From a virus: a stretch of 64,000 nt of DNA. Both the position numbers and the translations under genes were made by a program. The stretch's first letter is position 1, and the number at the start of each line of letters is the position of its first letter. Shown piece by piece: positions 1 through 10,400 of the stretch. The notes below the pieces were generated by a model that saw only the letters and a program-made list of their open reading frames with translations, was not told the origin of the DNA and searched no databases. The DNA is taken from positions 1 to 64,000 of IMG/VR virus record IMGVR_UViG_3300043568_000598; one strand, written 5' to 3'.

Positions 1-23
1 ACACCGGGTAAATTGGAGAGCTA

Positions 24-1076
24 ATGGCTATCGGTCGCATTTCCGGTCAGCTCTTGAAGTCAAATCTTCTTCGCGCAGGCGAAAATTTGGCATTCGAGAC
101 AGACCTACTCTATCTAGATGTTGTGAATTCTCGAATCGGGATACGCACAGCGACCCCCACGGTTGACCTCGATGTCAACGGACACACCCGGTCTACAAAT
201 ATCACCGTAGACAATCAATTAAATGTTGGAAACTTGCACTTTACTGGTAATACTATCACCAGTGATTCCGGCACTATAAATTTTGCAGCGGCAGCAGGTG
301 AAGCCACGGTGTATCACGCAAGACTGCAGATAGACGATCTACAACTGCAGGGCAATATCATATCGACCACTGTCAGCAACAGCAGCATAGAAATCGATCC
401 CAACGGTACCGGCACAGTTAACATCATAGCCAATACCAATGTCACTGGAAATCTTGCAGTATCAGGTAATGTTAACGCTACTGGAAATATAGTTATTGGC
501 GGTAACATAACCATTGGCGATGCGCTCACAGATAATATTGTGATCAACGCCAGCATACGCAGTGACCTAGTACCAGAAACTGATAACACTTTTGATTTAG
601 GATCTCCTACATTCCGTTGGAGATCTATCTACGTCAACGAGTTTTTTACAACAGCATTGAATGTACCAACATTAGATATTGGTAATTTAATGTTTCGTGA
701 TAACGAAATTACTACCACAACTGGGTCGGATCTTTACATTGACGGTAACGGCGCAGGCGGTGTAAGACTAGGTAATTTCCGTATAGTAGATAACGTTATC
801 ACAAACGTGTCAACCAACGCTATCACGCAAATAGCACAGTCTGGCACAGGATATTTTAAGATTCAGGGCACTAATGGTTTTGTTTTTCCTAGGGGTGACG
901 ACGCTCAGAGGCCAACTGCATATGCAGTATTGGGTATGACTAGATATAACATAAACTCAAAGGCCTTAGAAGTATGGGACGGGTTAACTTGGGCATCACC
1001 AGCTGGGTCAAGCGGTGCTGTATCTGAAACCACAGCCAACGATATTTCAGCATCATTTGCTATAATGTTAGGATAA
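24..1076 (+). CDS. Virion structural / fibre-like protein
   Basis: A 350-residue protein that opens with MAIGRISGQLLKSNLLRAGE and continues as short beta-rich repeats of the type G-N-I-x-I, rich in Asn, Thr and Gly. This is typical of phage fibre shafts and of accessory virion proteins in T4-like marine phages. Near the C-terminus (about residues 290-330) is a stretch around FPRGDDAQRP and ALEVWDGLTW, a motif often seen in phage tail proteins. No enzyme motif is visible. A GGAGAG ribosome site lies 6 nt before the ATG. It is the first of a run of co-directional structural genes. Its exact position in the particle cannot be told from sequence. Confidence 0.6.
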   Translation: MAIGRISGQLLKSNLLRAGENLAFETDLLYLDVVNSRIGIRTATPTVDLDVNGHTRSTNITVDNQLNVGNLHFTGNTITSDSGTINFAAAAGEATVYHARLQIDDLQLQGNIISTTVSNSSIEIDPNGTGTVNIIANTNVTGNLAVSGNVNATGNIVIGGNITIGDALTDNIVINASIRSDLVPETDNTFDLGSPTFRWRSIYVNEFFTTALNVPTLDIGNLMFRDNEITTTTGSDLYIDGNGAGGVRLGNFRIVDNVITNVSTNAITQIAQSGTGYFKIQGTNGFVFPRGDDAQRPTAYAVLGMTRYNINSKALEVWDGLTWASPAGSSGAVSETTANDISASFAIMLG

Positions 1077-1083
1077 AAATAAA

Positions 1084-1416
1084 ATGCCAACCCTATTTAG
1101 ACACGCAGTTACAACATCAGTAGGTATTACACCTGTAGATGTGTTACAGATTCAAGAAGGAGTTAGAGCCACAGTGATTGGTTGCAACATTGCCAATGTC
1201 ACTGACTACGACACTGTGGTTGTTAACATGTATGTCGTAGATGAAAATTCCACACAGGCTACTTATGTGCGAGGTATTGTTATAGCTCCTAACAGTGCGG
1301 TCAAAGTTATTACACAAGGTGAGAAATTAATTTTACCTGCAACTTCGGGTATTCGTATTGAAGCAGATACTGAAGACAGTGTAGACATTACAATCAGTTA
1401 CGTTGAAATATCATAA
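1084..1416 (+). CDS. Small predicted virion protein, function unknown
   Basis: A 110-residue protein with alternating hydrophobic and polar residues (predicted all-beta) and no signal peptide, membrane segment or catalytic motif. It starts 8 nt after the upstream gene and is followed 10 nt later by the next, so the three are probably co-transcribed. The context, small beta proteins between fibre genes, suggests a fibre or baseplate accessory role. I do not recognise the family. The 106-residue protein at 14981 has a similar size and look and may be a distant relative. Confidence 0.5.
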   Translation: MPTLFRHAVTTSVGITPVDVLQIQEGVRATVIGCNIANVTDYDTVVVNMYVVDENSTQATYVRGIVIAPNSAVKVITQGEKLILPATSGIRIEADTEDSVDITISYVEIS

Positions 1417-1425
1417 GGATATATT

Positions 1426-1791
1426 ATGCCAAGTACATATTATTTAGGTCAAAGCCCAGACGAAGCATTAGGAGATTCCCCAAGATATTGGTACGCTCTG
1501 CGCAGAAATCAAGACGGCGAGTTGTTTCTTTTGAGAAGCGATCAACTCAAAGACAAAGACAGTATTGAATTAAATCTCCCCGGCGCCCCACAAGAAAACT
1601 TTGAAGATTTTGAGCCAGGTGTCGACTATTTCGAAGGCATTGGCCCGGACCATGAAATAGAATATGAAAATTTGGTATGGACACAATATCGATGGGATAA
1701 TAGAAATTTATTATATTACATTGACAATCAGGGAAGATTAACACAACGAATAAATCAGGGATACACATATCCTGCAGGTACATCAAGTTAA
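1426..1791 (+). CDS. Small acidic predicted virion protein
   Basis: A 121-residue acidic, Tyr-rich protein (many Asp/Glu, Tyr and Trp). It begins MPSTYYLGQSPDEALGDSPR and has an AAGGA ribosome site before the ATG. No known domain or catalytic motif is visible. It sits directly upstream of the 1862-residue modular virion protein, so it may belong to the same baseplate or adhesin assembly. The function is unknown; the assignment as a structural component is inferred from neighbours. Confidence 0.5.
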   Translation: MPSTYYLGQSPDEALGDSPRYWYALRRNQDGELFLLRSDQLKDKDSIELNLPGAPQENFEDFEPGVDYFEGIGPDHEIEYENLVWTQYRWDNRNLLYYIDNQGRLTQRINQGYTYPAGTSS

Positions 1792-1802
1792 CGGAATAAA
1801 TC

Positions 1803-4800
1803 ATGGCAGAATTTAAGATCAGTAGAATTAGATATACATGGCGAAATTTGTGGAGTACTACCACCGCATACAATCGAGATGACGTAGTCAAATACGGAGG
1901 ATCCACATGGATTTGCCAACGACAGCACACTGCATCTGCATTTGCCACCGATCAAATATATCTAGCTAATCCAGGCGACACAGCCCCAACTCCAGCTTGG
2001 TTCAAGATGACCGACGGCAATGAATGGAGAGGAACTTGGGTCGGCCCTTCGAGATTATATAATCCAGGCGACCTTGCTCTTTACGGCGGCATAATATATC
2101 TATGTGTGACCAGTCATACTTCACAGTCTACATTTGATGCCAGTCTTGCAAATTGGGCTGTGTATCTTTCTTCAGATAATTGGCGCTCAGCATGGGCTCC
2201 GTCTACACGATATGGGCAGGGAGACATAGTAAGATACAACGGTATAGTCTATCGCTGTATAGTAGGTCATACCTCTGGTACCACATCACAAGGTCTTGAG
2301 ATAGGCAACAATGATACTGAGGATGACAGCACGGGTGAACTATGGCAAGTCTATTACGAAGGCATTCAATATGTAGGTGAATGGGCCGCTGCTACGCGAT
2401 ACAGACTTAACGATCTTGTGAAATACGGAGGCAGTGTTCTTCGCTGCGTAGTCGGACACACTGCCGGCGGAAGTATCACTAATGCTAATTTTGTTACAGA
2501 ATTTCTTGGACAGAATTTTTACGACACATGGTCGGCCTCGGTATACTATGCTATTGGAGACATCGTTCGACACGGTGGATATCTCTACGTAGCTGCTGCA
2601 AATAATTATGCCAGTGCTATTCCGCCAGAAGCCGCTGCGACTTGGAGGGTGCTATCTAAAGCAGTTAATTTTATAGGTACATGGAGTGCTGATGTAGATT
2701 ATAAGATAGGTGATGTTGTACGTCGTGGTGGAAATTTATATATTGCCACAGCAGATACCACCAGTGACGGCAGCTCACTAGATTACCTAGATGCAGGAAA
2801 TTGGGAAATAGTCACTGTAGGACAACAGTGGCGCGGTGGCTGGTCCGAAGATGAGGCATACAGTGTCAACGATGCTGTGTTATTTCTTGGCAACACCTAC
2901 GTCTGTAACGTTGAACACACTTCCACAGATCAAAATTTCCCAGGCGATAACGGATCCGGTTTCTTCTATTGGGATTTAGTACTGCAAGCCGGTCAACCTT
3001 CCGGCATGTTTCAACGAGGCGATTTATTAAGTTATGATCTTTCGAGATCGTTACAGGCTGACGGCAGTACGTTTGGTCCTGCAGCAGTACATATAGGATC
3101 AGAAAATCAAGTTGTAATAGTCAACGACCAAAACAGTGTTGACTATGCGTTCTGGGGCGACCTAGCCAGGGTAAAATATGTAAGTTTGGACGGAGTTGAT
3201 GACAACACAGATCCAGAACGTGGTACCAGCCAGTTTCTTCCTTGGAGAACCATACGCTATGCCTGCGAACAAGTAGACGACGGGTTTGCTGGCCACACCA
3301 CTATCAAGGTTGCTGTGGGAGAATACGTAGAAGTAACTCCGATTATAGTTCCACGACGAACTGTGGTGCTAGGAGCAGAACTTAGATCAACTACAATCAA
3401 ACCAGCGCCAGCTAATCCTGCTCTAGCTCAAGACAGCACATATGTCGCAGCATATCTCACACATATTTCTAATTTTATGGGATCATTGCTGCTTGGAAAT
3501 TCAATTACTCCTAGTCCTAATAATAGTGTAGCTCAAGTTCTTCCTCAACCTAGACAGATACAAACAGGGGTTGATGTTGTCAACATGCCGATCTTCACAA
3601 CTAATCCCGGAACCTCTGATGCTGGAACAGTTACCCAAATAAGAAATCTCATAACCAATATCAAAGGTTATATTGCATTCTTTGTAGACAGTACTGGATC
3701 TAATCCCACAGTCACTGGATCTAATACACAGTCTACAGACAACAATAAAATAAATGCCACAATTATTTTAGAAAACAACAAGTCTTTTATTGTAGCAGAA
3801 GCAGTTGCTTATCTTGATCTGTTTTATGCCAATTATGATATAGATCCACAACTGGTAAACACCATTGTACGTTCTTTCATCGATGCATGGAAATATGATA
3901 TTATCTATACCGGAAACTACAAATCTTTATTTGCTGCCCGCTATTATAGAAATGCTGTTTTAGGATGTACCGAGACAGAAGATATGTTCTACGTGAGAGA
4001 TGCTACAGGTATTAGAAACTGCACTCTCAAAGGCATAGAATCAGAGTTAAACCCGCCAGTGGCGTTTGATCTTTATCAACTGCCGTTGGGCGGAGCATAT
4101 GTGTCATTAGATCCTGGATGGGGACCTGCAGACACCCGTGTATGGATCACCACTCGCTCACCATACATTCAAGGTGTTACTACTATTGGTACTGGATGTA
4201 TTGGCCAAAAAGTCGACGGCGCTCTGCACAATGGCGGCAATCGATCTATAGTTAGCAACGACTTTACACAGGTTCTCAGCGATGGTATTGGTGCATGGGT
4301 GTTGAACAATGCTAGAGCTGAATTGGTATCTGTGTTCTCATATTATGCACACATCGGTTACCTAGCACAAGACGGTGGTATAATCAGAGCCACTAACGGC
4401 AACTCGTCATACGGAACATACGGAGCAATTGCAGACGGCATCGACGCTACTGAAGTTCCAGTAATTGCAAGAAATTATACCAGAGCACAACAGGCCATAG
4501 TAGCAGCAGCATTTGCCGGGGACTTTGTTGACGAAATACAGATTTTAGAATGGAACAACGCCGGCCAAGACTATTCCAGTGCAACTGCTACCTTTGTTGG
4601 AGCTGGTGTTAACGCTAACGTAGTGTTTGAAGATTTCCGCGACGATGCAGTATTTCAAGCAAGATTAATAGATGCCAATGCCGGTACTGCACAAATTGCG
4701 CAGGCCATAGGTGGCGGCGGGTACAGTGTCGTACAAAATAATGCTCAGACTGGCGATGCTACCACTATTACATTAGCCACTGCTGATCCAAATTCTATTG

Positions 4801-7391
4801 CTGAATATCTTGGCATGCGAATTATCATTACCAGCGGTGCAGGCACCGGGCAGTATGGATATATCACGGCATATAATAATGTTACTAAAGTATTAACTGT
4901 GGCTAGAGAATCTGATGATCAACCGGGATGGGATCATGTTATTCCAGGCAAACCTGCTACTGTTCCATTGTTAACAAATACCGTGTATAGAATTGAACCA
5001 AGAGTGATATTTTCAGCACCCGCATATTCAGCCACACAGATCACAGTGCCTGTGAATACTATATGGTCTGAAATCATCTACGGTGAAACCACAGAAACAT
5101 ACACTAATATAGCAGTTAACGAATCTGGTACAGGTACTACTATAGATGTGGCAGCAGCATTAGCTACATTTAATGTCGTAAAACAAGGTAGAGACTACAC
5201 AATTACAATCAATAATAGCGGTGCAGGCTACGAAGCAGGCCAATTATTAACTATTGACGGGGATCTTATAGGCGGTGCAACACCAATCAACGACCTACTG
5301 ATTTTAGTAACCACGGTCAGCGATGACAGTACCAACTCAATTCTAACTGCACAACAAAAAACTTATGGCACAGGCGAAGACAATGAAGCTGCCAGCGGAA
5401 GATTTGTTGTTGTGTCTACTGGCGGTAGTGCTGCTCTTTACAGTGAAGACGGTACTACCTGGACTGATTTTAACATGCCCACTTCCGGAGACTGGAAGTG
5501 TTTGGCAGCAGGGCGAGTTCGTTATCCAGCTTTAGGAAATCACATATTCGTAGCGATACGTACAGGCAGCTCAGTAGCCGCCAGTTCTACAGACGGTATC
5601 ACCTGGGCCACCAGAGCCATGCCAGCATCGAGACAGTGGAATTCTGCGATCTACGGTGGCGGACTATTTATTGCTGTGGCTACAAATTCAAACTCGGCTG
5701 CATACAGTCTCAACGGTACAAGCTGGAGCACGGTAACACTACCTACATTTGGCGACTCTACACTAAACGAATGGGTAGATGTGGCCTACGGCAAAAACAG
5801 ATATGTGGTATTAGCCAACACTGCAAATACTGTGGCAGTAGGCACCTACAATTCCACGTTAAACACTTGGTCGTGGACTGGCTATATCATGGACGTGGTT
5901 GAAGACTCTAGTTCTAAAGATTGGGTCAGCATTGCCTATGGCAACGATAGATTTGTTGCAATATCCAATACAGGTGACGTGGCATATAGTTTTGATGGAG
6001 CGACCTGGTTGCCTGCTACCATGCCATCACAGGACGGAAGTACAGCACACAATTGGAAGAAGATTCGTTATGCACAGGGTGTGTTCTTTGCTATAGGTGA
6101 TACTGGTGCCCGCAACATCGGTGCCGATCCGACAGCTGGACCTTCAAACTATGCAGCACAATCTATAGATGGCGTAGTGTGGACTTCAAGAACGTTAGCT
6201 TCTTCTAAAGAATGGGTCAGCGTGGCATTTGGTAATCCTTATGTAGACTCTAGAGATTCTACAGTAGGTAAAAGCACACCGATGTGGATAGCCATAGACA
6301 ACACAGATACATTTAACAAGATACAGACCGGTGCAAGAGCAATGGGTCGAGTTACTGTGAGTTCCGGTATTATTCGTTCAGTGAAACTGTGGGATCCAGG
6401 TTCAGGATATACAGAAGGGCCTACATGTACATTTGTTGATCCTAACAACGGGTCTGACGCTCGCATCGAAGTTCGAACAGCTGACGGAGTTATAGGCAGC
6501 ACCAGTTGGATCAACCGAGGACTGGGATATCGCACTCAAAGTACCTCAGTCACAGTTTCAGGCAACGGATTTTCAGACGTGATACCTTCTGGTAAATTTA
6601 TTGTTATAAACGATTTGCTTGCATATCCTGGTCCCGGAGCTAACTTGACTATTGCAGGATTGTCCGGATCATATACACTGGTAGCTATCACTGAGATAGG
6701 CCAGACAGATAGAGGACTGGCAGCATTAATTCGCGTATCACCAGAAATCAAAGTTCGCGATAATCTATCACATCTAACAGAAATAACCATTAGAACTAGA
6801 TTTAGTCAATGCCGTATTACAGGACATGATTTCTTAGATGTAGGTACTGGTAATTTTGAAGAAACTAATTATCCAGAGTTATATTCTGGGTTCTATACTC
6901 CTGCTCCGGAAAACGAAGTTGTAGAACTAGATCGTGGCAGAGTATTTTACACTTCAACTGATCAAAGCGGTAACTTTAGAACTGGTGAACTGTTTGCGGT
7001 TGAGCAGGCTACAGGTATTGTTACCATTAGTTCAGATTTCTTTGATCTGGGAGGATTATCAGAACTAAGATTAGGCGGTATTAGAGTAGGCGGAACAGGT
7101 GCGGTAGTTAGAGAATTTTCTACAGACCCGTTGTTCACAGCAGATTCTAATAACATTGTACCTACCCAGCGAGCAATTAAAGCATACCTTGCTGGAAGAC
7201 TAAGTATTGGTGGATCAGAAATAGCGGTAGGTAGTTTTATTGCTGGTACTGTATTAGTAGGACCAGATAGATTTAACAACACAGCTAATATAAAAATCAT
7301 AGTACCAACAAGGGCAGAATTTGACAGTGCAAATTCAGGAATAAGTGGTATGATGTTGGCACAGACAATGTTTTACAAGTCGTTTAGATGA
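1803..7391 (+). CDS. Giant modular virion/adhesin protein (W-Y repeats, beta-helix-like, Asp-box-like repeats)
   Basis: An 1862-residue protein. Residues about 10-390 hold seven repeats of about 45-60 residues with the pattern W...W....Y..GD(I/V)V..GG..Y.C...HT, resembling small carbohydrate-binding modules (CBM5/12 style). From about residue 455 a DG.DDN...PWRTIRYA segment resembles the start of tailspike beta-helix domains. A conserved block around GVTTIGTGCIGQKVDGALHN follows (about 785-880). Residues about 1200-1480 carry repeats with S.DG.TW and W..(I/V)AYG...FVA, an Asp-box-like beta-propeller signature. The C-terminus (about 1665-1800), with GHDFLD.GTGNF and FSTDPLFTADS, is shared with the next gene. 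It is probably a receptor-binding or baseplate-periphery protein. No catalytic residues can be named. Confidence 0.7.
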   Translation: MAEFKISRIRYTWRNLWSTTTAYNRDDVVKYGGSTWICQRQHTASAFATDQIYLANPGDTAPTPAWFKMTDGNEWRGTWVGPSRLYNPGDLALYGGIIYLCVTSHTSQSTFDASLANWAVYLSSDNWRSAWAPSTRYGQGDIVRYNGIVYRCIVGHTSGTTSQGLEIGNNDTEDDSTGELWQVYYEGIQYVGEWAAATRYRLNDLVKYGGSVLRCVVGHTAGGSITNANFVTEFLGQNFYDTWSASVYYAIGDIVRHGGYLYVAAANNYASAIPPEAAATWRVLSKAVNFIGTWSADVDYKIGDVVRRGGNLYIATADTTSDGSSLDYLDAGNWEIVTVGQQWRGGWSEDEAYSVNDAVLFLGNTYVCNVEHTSTDQNFPGDNGSGFFYWDLVLQAGQPSGMFQRGDLLSYDLSRSLQADGSTFGPAAVHIGSENQVVIVNDQNSVDYAFWGDLARVKYVSLDGVDDNTDPERGTSQFLPWRTIRYACEQVDDGFAGHTTIKVAVGEYVEVTPIIVPRRTVVLGAELRSTTIKPAPANPALAQDSTYVAAYLTHISNFMGSLLLGNSITPSPNNSVAQVLPQPRQIQTGVDVVNMPIFTTNPGTSDAGTVTQIRNLITNIKGYIAFFVDSTGSNPTVTGSNTQSTDNNKINATIILENNKSFIVAEAVAYLDLFYANYDIDPQLVNTIVRSFIDAWKYDIIYTGNYKSLFAARYYRNAVLGCTETEDMFYVRDATGIRNCTLKGIESELNPPVAFDLYQLPLGGAYVSLDPGWGPADTRVWITTRSPYIQGVTTIGTGCIGQKVDGALHNGGNRSIVSNDFTQVLSDGIGAWVLNNARAELVSVFSYYAHIGYLAQDGGIIRATNGNSSYGTYGAIADGIDATEVPVIARNYTRAQQAIVAAAFAGDFVDEIQILEWNNAGQDYSSATATFVGAGVNANVVFEDFRDDAVFQARLIDANAGTAQIAQAIGGGGYSVVQNNAQTGDATTITLATADPNSIAEYLGMRIIITSGAGTGQYGYITAYNNVTKVLTVARESDDQPGWDHVIPGKPATVPLLTNTVYRIEPRVIFSAPAYSATQITVPVNTIWSEIIYGETTETYTNIAVNESGTGTTIDVAAALATFNVVKQGRDYTITINNSGAGYEAGQLLTIDGDLIGGATPINDLLILVTTVSDDSTNSILTAQQKTYGTGEDNEAASGRFVVVSTGGSAALYSEDGTTWTDFNMPTSGDWKCLAAGRVRYPALGNHIFVAIRTGSSVAASSTDGITWATRAMPASRQWNSAIYGGGLFIAVATNSNSAAYSLNGTSWSTVTLPTFGDSTLNEWVDVAYGKNRYVVLANTANTVAVGTYNSTLNTWSWTGYIMDVVEDSSSKDWVSIAYGNDRFVAISNTGDVAYSFDGATWLPATMPSQDGSTAHNWKKIRYAQGVFFAIGDTGARNIGADPTAGPSNYAAQSIDGVVWTSRTLASSKEWVSVAFGNPYVDSRDSTVGKSTPMWIAIDNTDTFNKIQTGARAMGRVTVSSGIIRSVKLWDPGSGYTEGPTCTFVDPNNGSDARIEVRTADGVIGSTSWINRGLGYRTQSTSVTVSGNGFSDVIPSGKFIVINDLLAYPGPGANLTIAGLSGSYTLVAITEIGQTDRGLAALIRVSPEIKVRDNLSHLTEITIRTRFSQCRITGHDFLDVGTGNFEETNYPELYSGFYTPAPENEVVELDRGRVFYTSTDQSGNFRTGELFAVEQATGIVTISSDFFDLGGLSELRLGGIRVGGTGAVVREFSTDPLFTADSNNIVPTQRAIKAYLAGRLSIGGSEIAVGSFIAGTVLVGPDRFNNTANIKIIVPTRAEFDSANSGISGMMLAQTMFYKSFR

Positions 7392-7403
7392 TTTACGTAA
7401 CAA

Positions 7404-7411
7404 ACTAAATA
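7404..7411 (+). promoter_or_regulatory. Candidate T4-type late promoter (ACTAAATA)
   Basis: ACTAAATA lies 18 nt before the ATG of the 2509-residue protein and just after the stop of its paralog. A GGAG ribosome site lies between. It matches the NNTAAATA element that recurs before units in this genome (T4 late consensus TATAAATA). Predicted from sequence only. Confidence 0.5.
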
Positions 7412-7429
7412 TAGAATACGGAGTAGAAA

Positions 7430-10400
7430 ATGGCAGAATTTAAATTAGGTAGAATCAGATTTGTTTGGAAAAACACATGGTCTCCAACCACCACCTATTA
7501 CATAGATGATGTAGTAAGGCACGGTGGCCGCACATACATCTGTGCGGTAGGGCACACTTCTGCTTCGGATTTCAACACAGATTTAGAATACAATCCAACC
7601 AAATGGAATCAGATGAGCGACGGTCAAAGTTGGACCGGCGATTGGAATGTGTCGACGTTGTATAAACTGAACGATGTGGTCAAGTACGGTGGTGTACTTT
7701 ACATCTGTAACGACAGTCACACTTCTGCAGCTACAACAGCGTCTGGGTTGGAAGCAGATCAAGCCAAATGGACTTTGTATGCAGAAGGATTTGATTGGAA
7801 AAACGATTGGACAGTGGCTACTCGCTACAAAGTAAATGATCTAGTTCAATACGGCGGATATACTTATGTGTGTAATCTTTACCATACTTCTGCTGCAACC
7901 ACAGCACTGGGCCTAGAAGCAGATCAAGCCAAATGGGATACCTTCAACCAAGGAATAGAATACAAAGGCACATGGACCACTGCTGTTAGATATAAAGTCA
8001 ACGATGTAGTAAAATACGGTGCTGGATTATGGATCTGTGTTACTCAACATACTGCAGATGCGGCATTCTTAACAGACAGCACCGCAGGTCGTTGGAGTCA
8101 ATTCACCGAAGGCACAGAATTTGAAGATACATGGAATAATGCAACTCTGTATCAGCCAGGTGACATTGTACGATATGGCGGAAATCAATACATTGCAAAA
8201 ACTGTGCATACTGCTGTGGATGCTACAGAAACACCTACAACACAACCGTCAAGATGGGATCTGTATACAGAAGGGTTTAAATTTCAATCTGCGTGGGCAA
8301 ATACCACATCATATAAGATAGGCGAAGTAGTCAGCATAGGCGGCTATACCTATTTGGCCGCACAAGATTCTCCTTCAAATACTTACACTGTTACAGCAGT
8401 AACAGCATCTACTGACACATTTACTATAGCCTCAACCGCAGGTATAGTAGTGGGTATGGCAGTAAGATTTACTGGCACAACATTTGGTAATGTGTTTACC
8501 ACATCTAGGTATTATGTAAAAACAGTAGCAGCAGGTAATATTACTGTATCAACAACCCCAGGCGGTACAACATTTAATATCACAGCCGACGCCAGCGGCA
8601 CAATGACTGCAACAGTTTCTGCAGAACCACCAAACACCACATACTGGTCAAGACTCAATGCCGGTATCAGTTGGCAAGGTCTATGGTCAGATGACCGAGA
8701 TTATCTGCTAGGTGATGCTGTAAGATTTGGCGCAAATGCCTACATATGTTTATTAGCTCATAGGTCAGAAGGTGATGACGGATCCACAGTGGGTGCAACA
8801 GGTGGCGGACAGGCCAACAGCAGACCCGATCAAGATAGTACAGGCACATACTGGAGCCTATTAAGTGTGGGATCCGAAACTGATATTCTGTCAGTTCGTG
8901 GAGATTTGGTCTATTACAGCGGATCCGGTCCTACTAGATTACCTGTTGGACGTGAAGGTCAAGTATTAACCTCTAACGGTACCGATCCAGAATGGGTTAC
9001 TTTAGGTGAAGTAGATCACACATATTTTGTAGCACCTACAGGCGTTGATTTACCATCACCAGTACACGGCAAAACTTGGGACAAACCATTTAAGACCATT
9101 CGCTATGCTTGTGAACAAGTAGAACGTGGTCCTAGAAATCCCGATGCACGATATCTATTAGAACTGAACCGGGTATTTGTTCAACGTGAAGTCACAGAAT
9201 TTATTCAGCGCCAGATCACAACTGCCGGAGTTGGAAGTATTTGGGAAAGTTTTGACTACGATGATTTCAAATGCGAGCGAGATGTAGGCTTTACATTAGA
9301 TGCTGTGATCTATGATCTGTGCCATGGCGGTAATGTTAAATCACGCGGTGTTGCTAATTCATTGATTGGCGGACTCAGCGAAGGTGAAACAGAAGCATAT
9401 CCAGGATTAGCCATTGAAGGCGATCAATCAGTAGCTGCCTACAACTACATGCTCACAGTTGTTGGCAATGTTTTAGCACAGACAGCTCCAACAATAAATT
9501 ATCAGACACTGAACGGCGATAATTCCACTGCTACAGTGGCTCAATATTTTAACAGCAATCTTACAGCAGAAGCTGAAGCATTAGCCACAGTAACAGCATC
9601 AGTTACACTGATCACTAATGCAATCACCGCACGAGCAGCAGCAGTTACAGCACCTCAGATAGCAGCAGCTATAGCTTCTGTGCCAGCAAGACGTAGTCCT
9701 AGCAATCTAATCAATATAGCTACAGGACAGTATCGTGAAACACTACCGATCATTGTGCCAGAACAGACCTGTGTACAAGGTGACGAACTGCGTTCAACTA
9801 ACGCAGGACCTGCAGGTAGCCTGACTAACAGATCTGATGCAGGATACAGCGTAGGTGCATTGACTAGATTACAAACAGTGGTTGATCAAATCGTACGAGG
9901 CGCCAACGTTACAGAAAGTTCAGGTAATACCGCAGTTCAAAGCGCAGCATTTCCATACGCCAGTACCGAAGAAGCTGCAGATGCAGCACAGTTGGTCAGA
10001 GTCATGCAGCATCAAATTGATTTTAAGATCAGCTCTACATTCATGGAGAGTTCTGCAGACCCTACAGGATATAATACATCATTCTTAACAGGATTTGGCG
10101 ATGCAAGAGCACTGCTTCGTGAAAACAAAGAATTTATCAAAGAAGAAATCACTGCATTTTTGACAGTAAACTATCCTACAGTAAAGTACAGCAGAACCAA
10201 ATGCAAACGTGATGTGGCGTTTATCGTTGATGCTATGGGCTATGATTTGACCTATGGCGGTAACTGGGCTACTTTAGTAGCTGGCACAGCCTACTTTGAC
10301 GGCGATAACAGCACAGCATTACAGATTGACAGCACAGAAATCGCAGCCACAGTAGCCGCTTACGGCAGATTAAAGACTGTGGTGCAGGCGATTATTGCTA

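Noticed and set aside
314-589. Minus-strand open frames inside the fibre and adhesin genes
   Set aside because: They are shadows: repetitive Thr/Ala/Gly codons on the plus strand keep the reverse frames open; no ribosome sites or protein-like composition.
5498-6096. Two alternate plus-strand frames in the 1862-residue gene
   Set aside because: They lie inside a continuous gene whose protein repeats match a paralog; composition is Arg/His/Cys-rich, typical of wrong frames.
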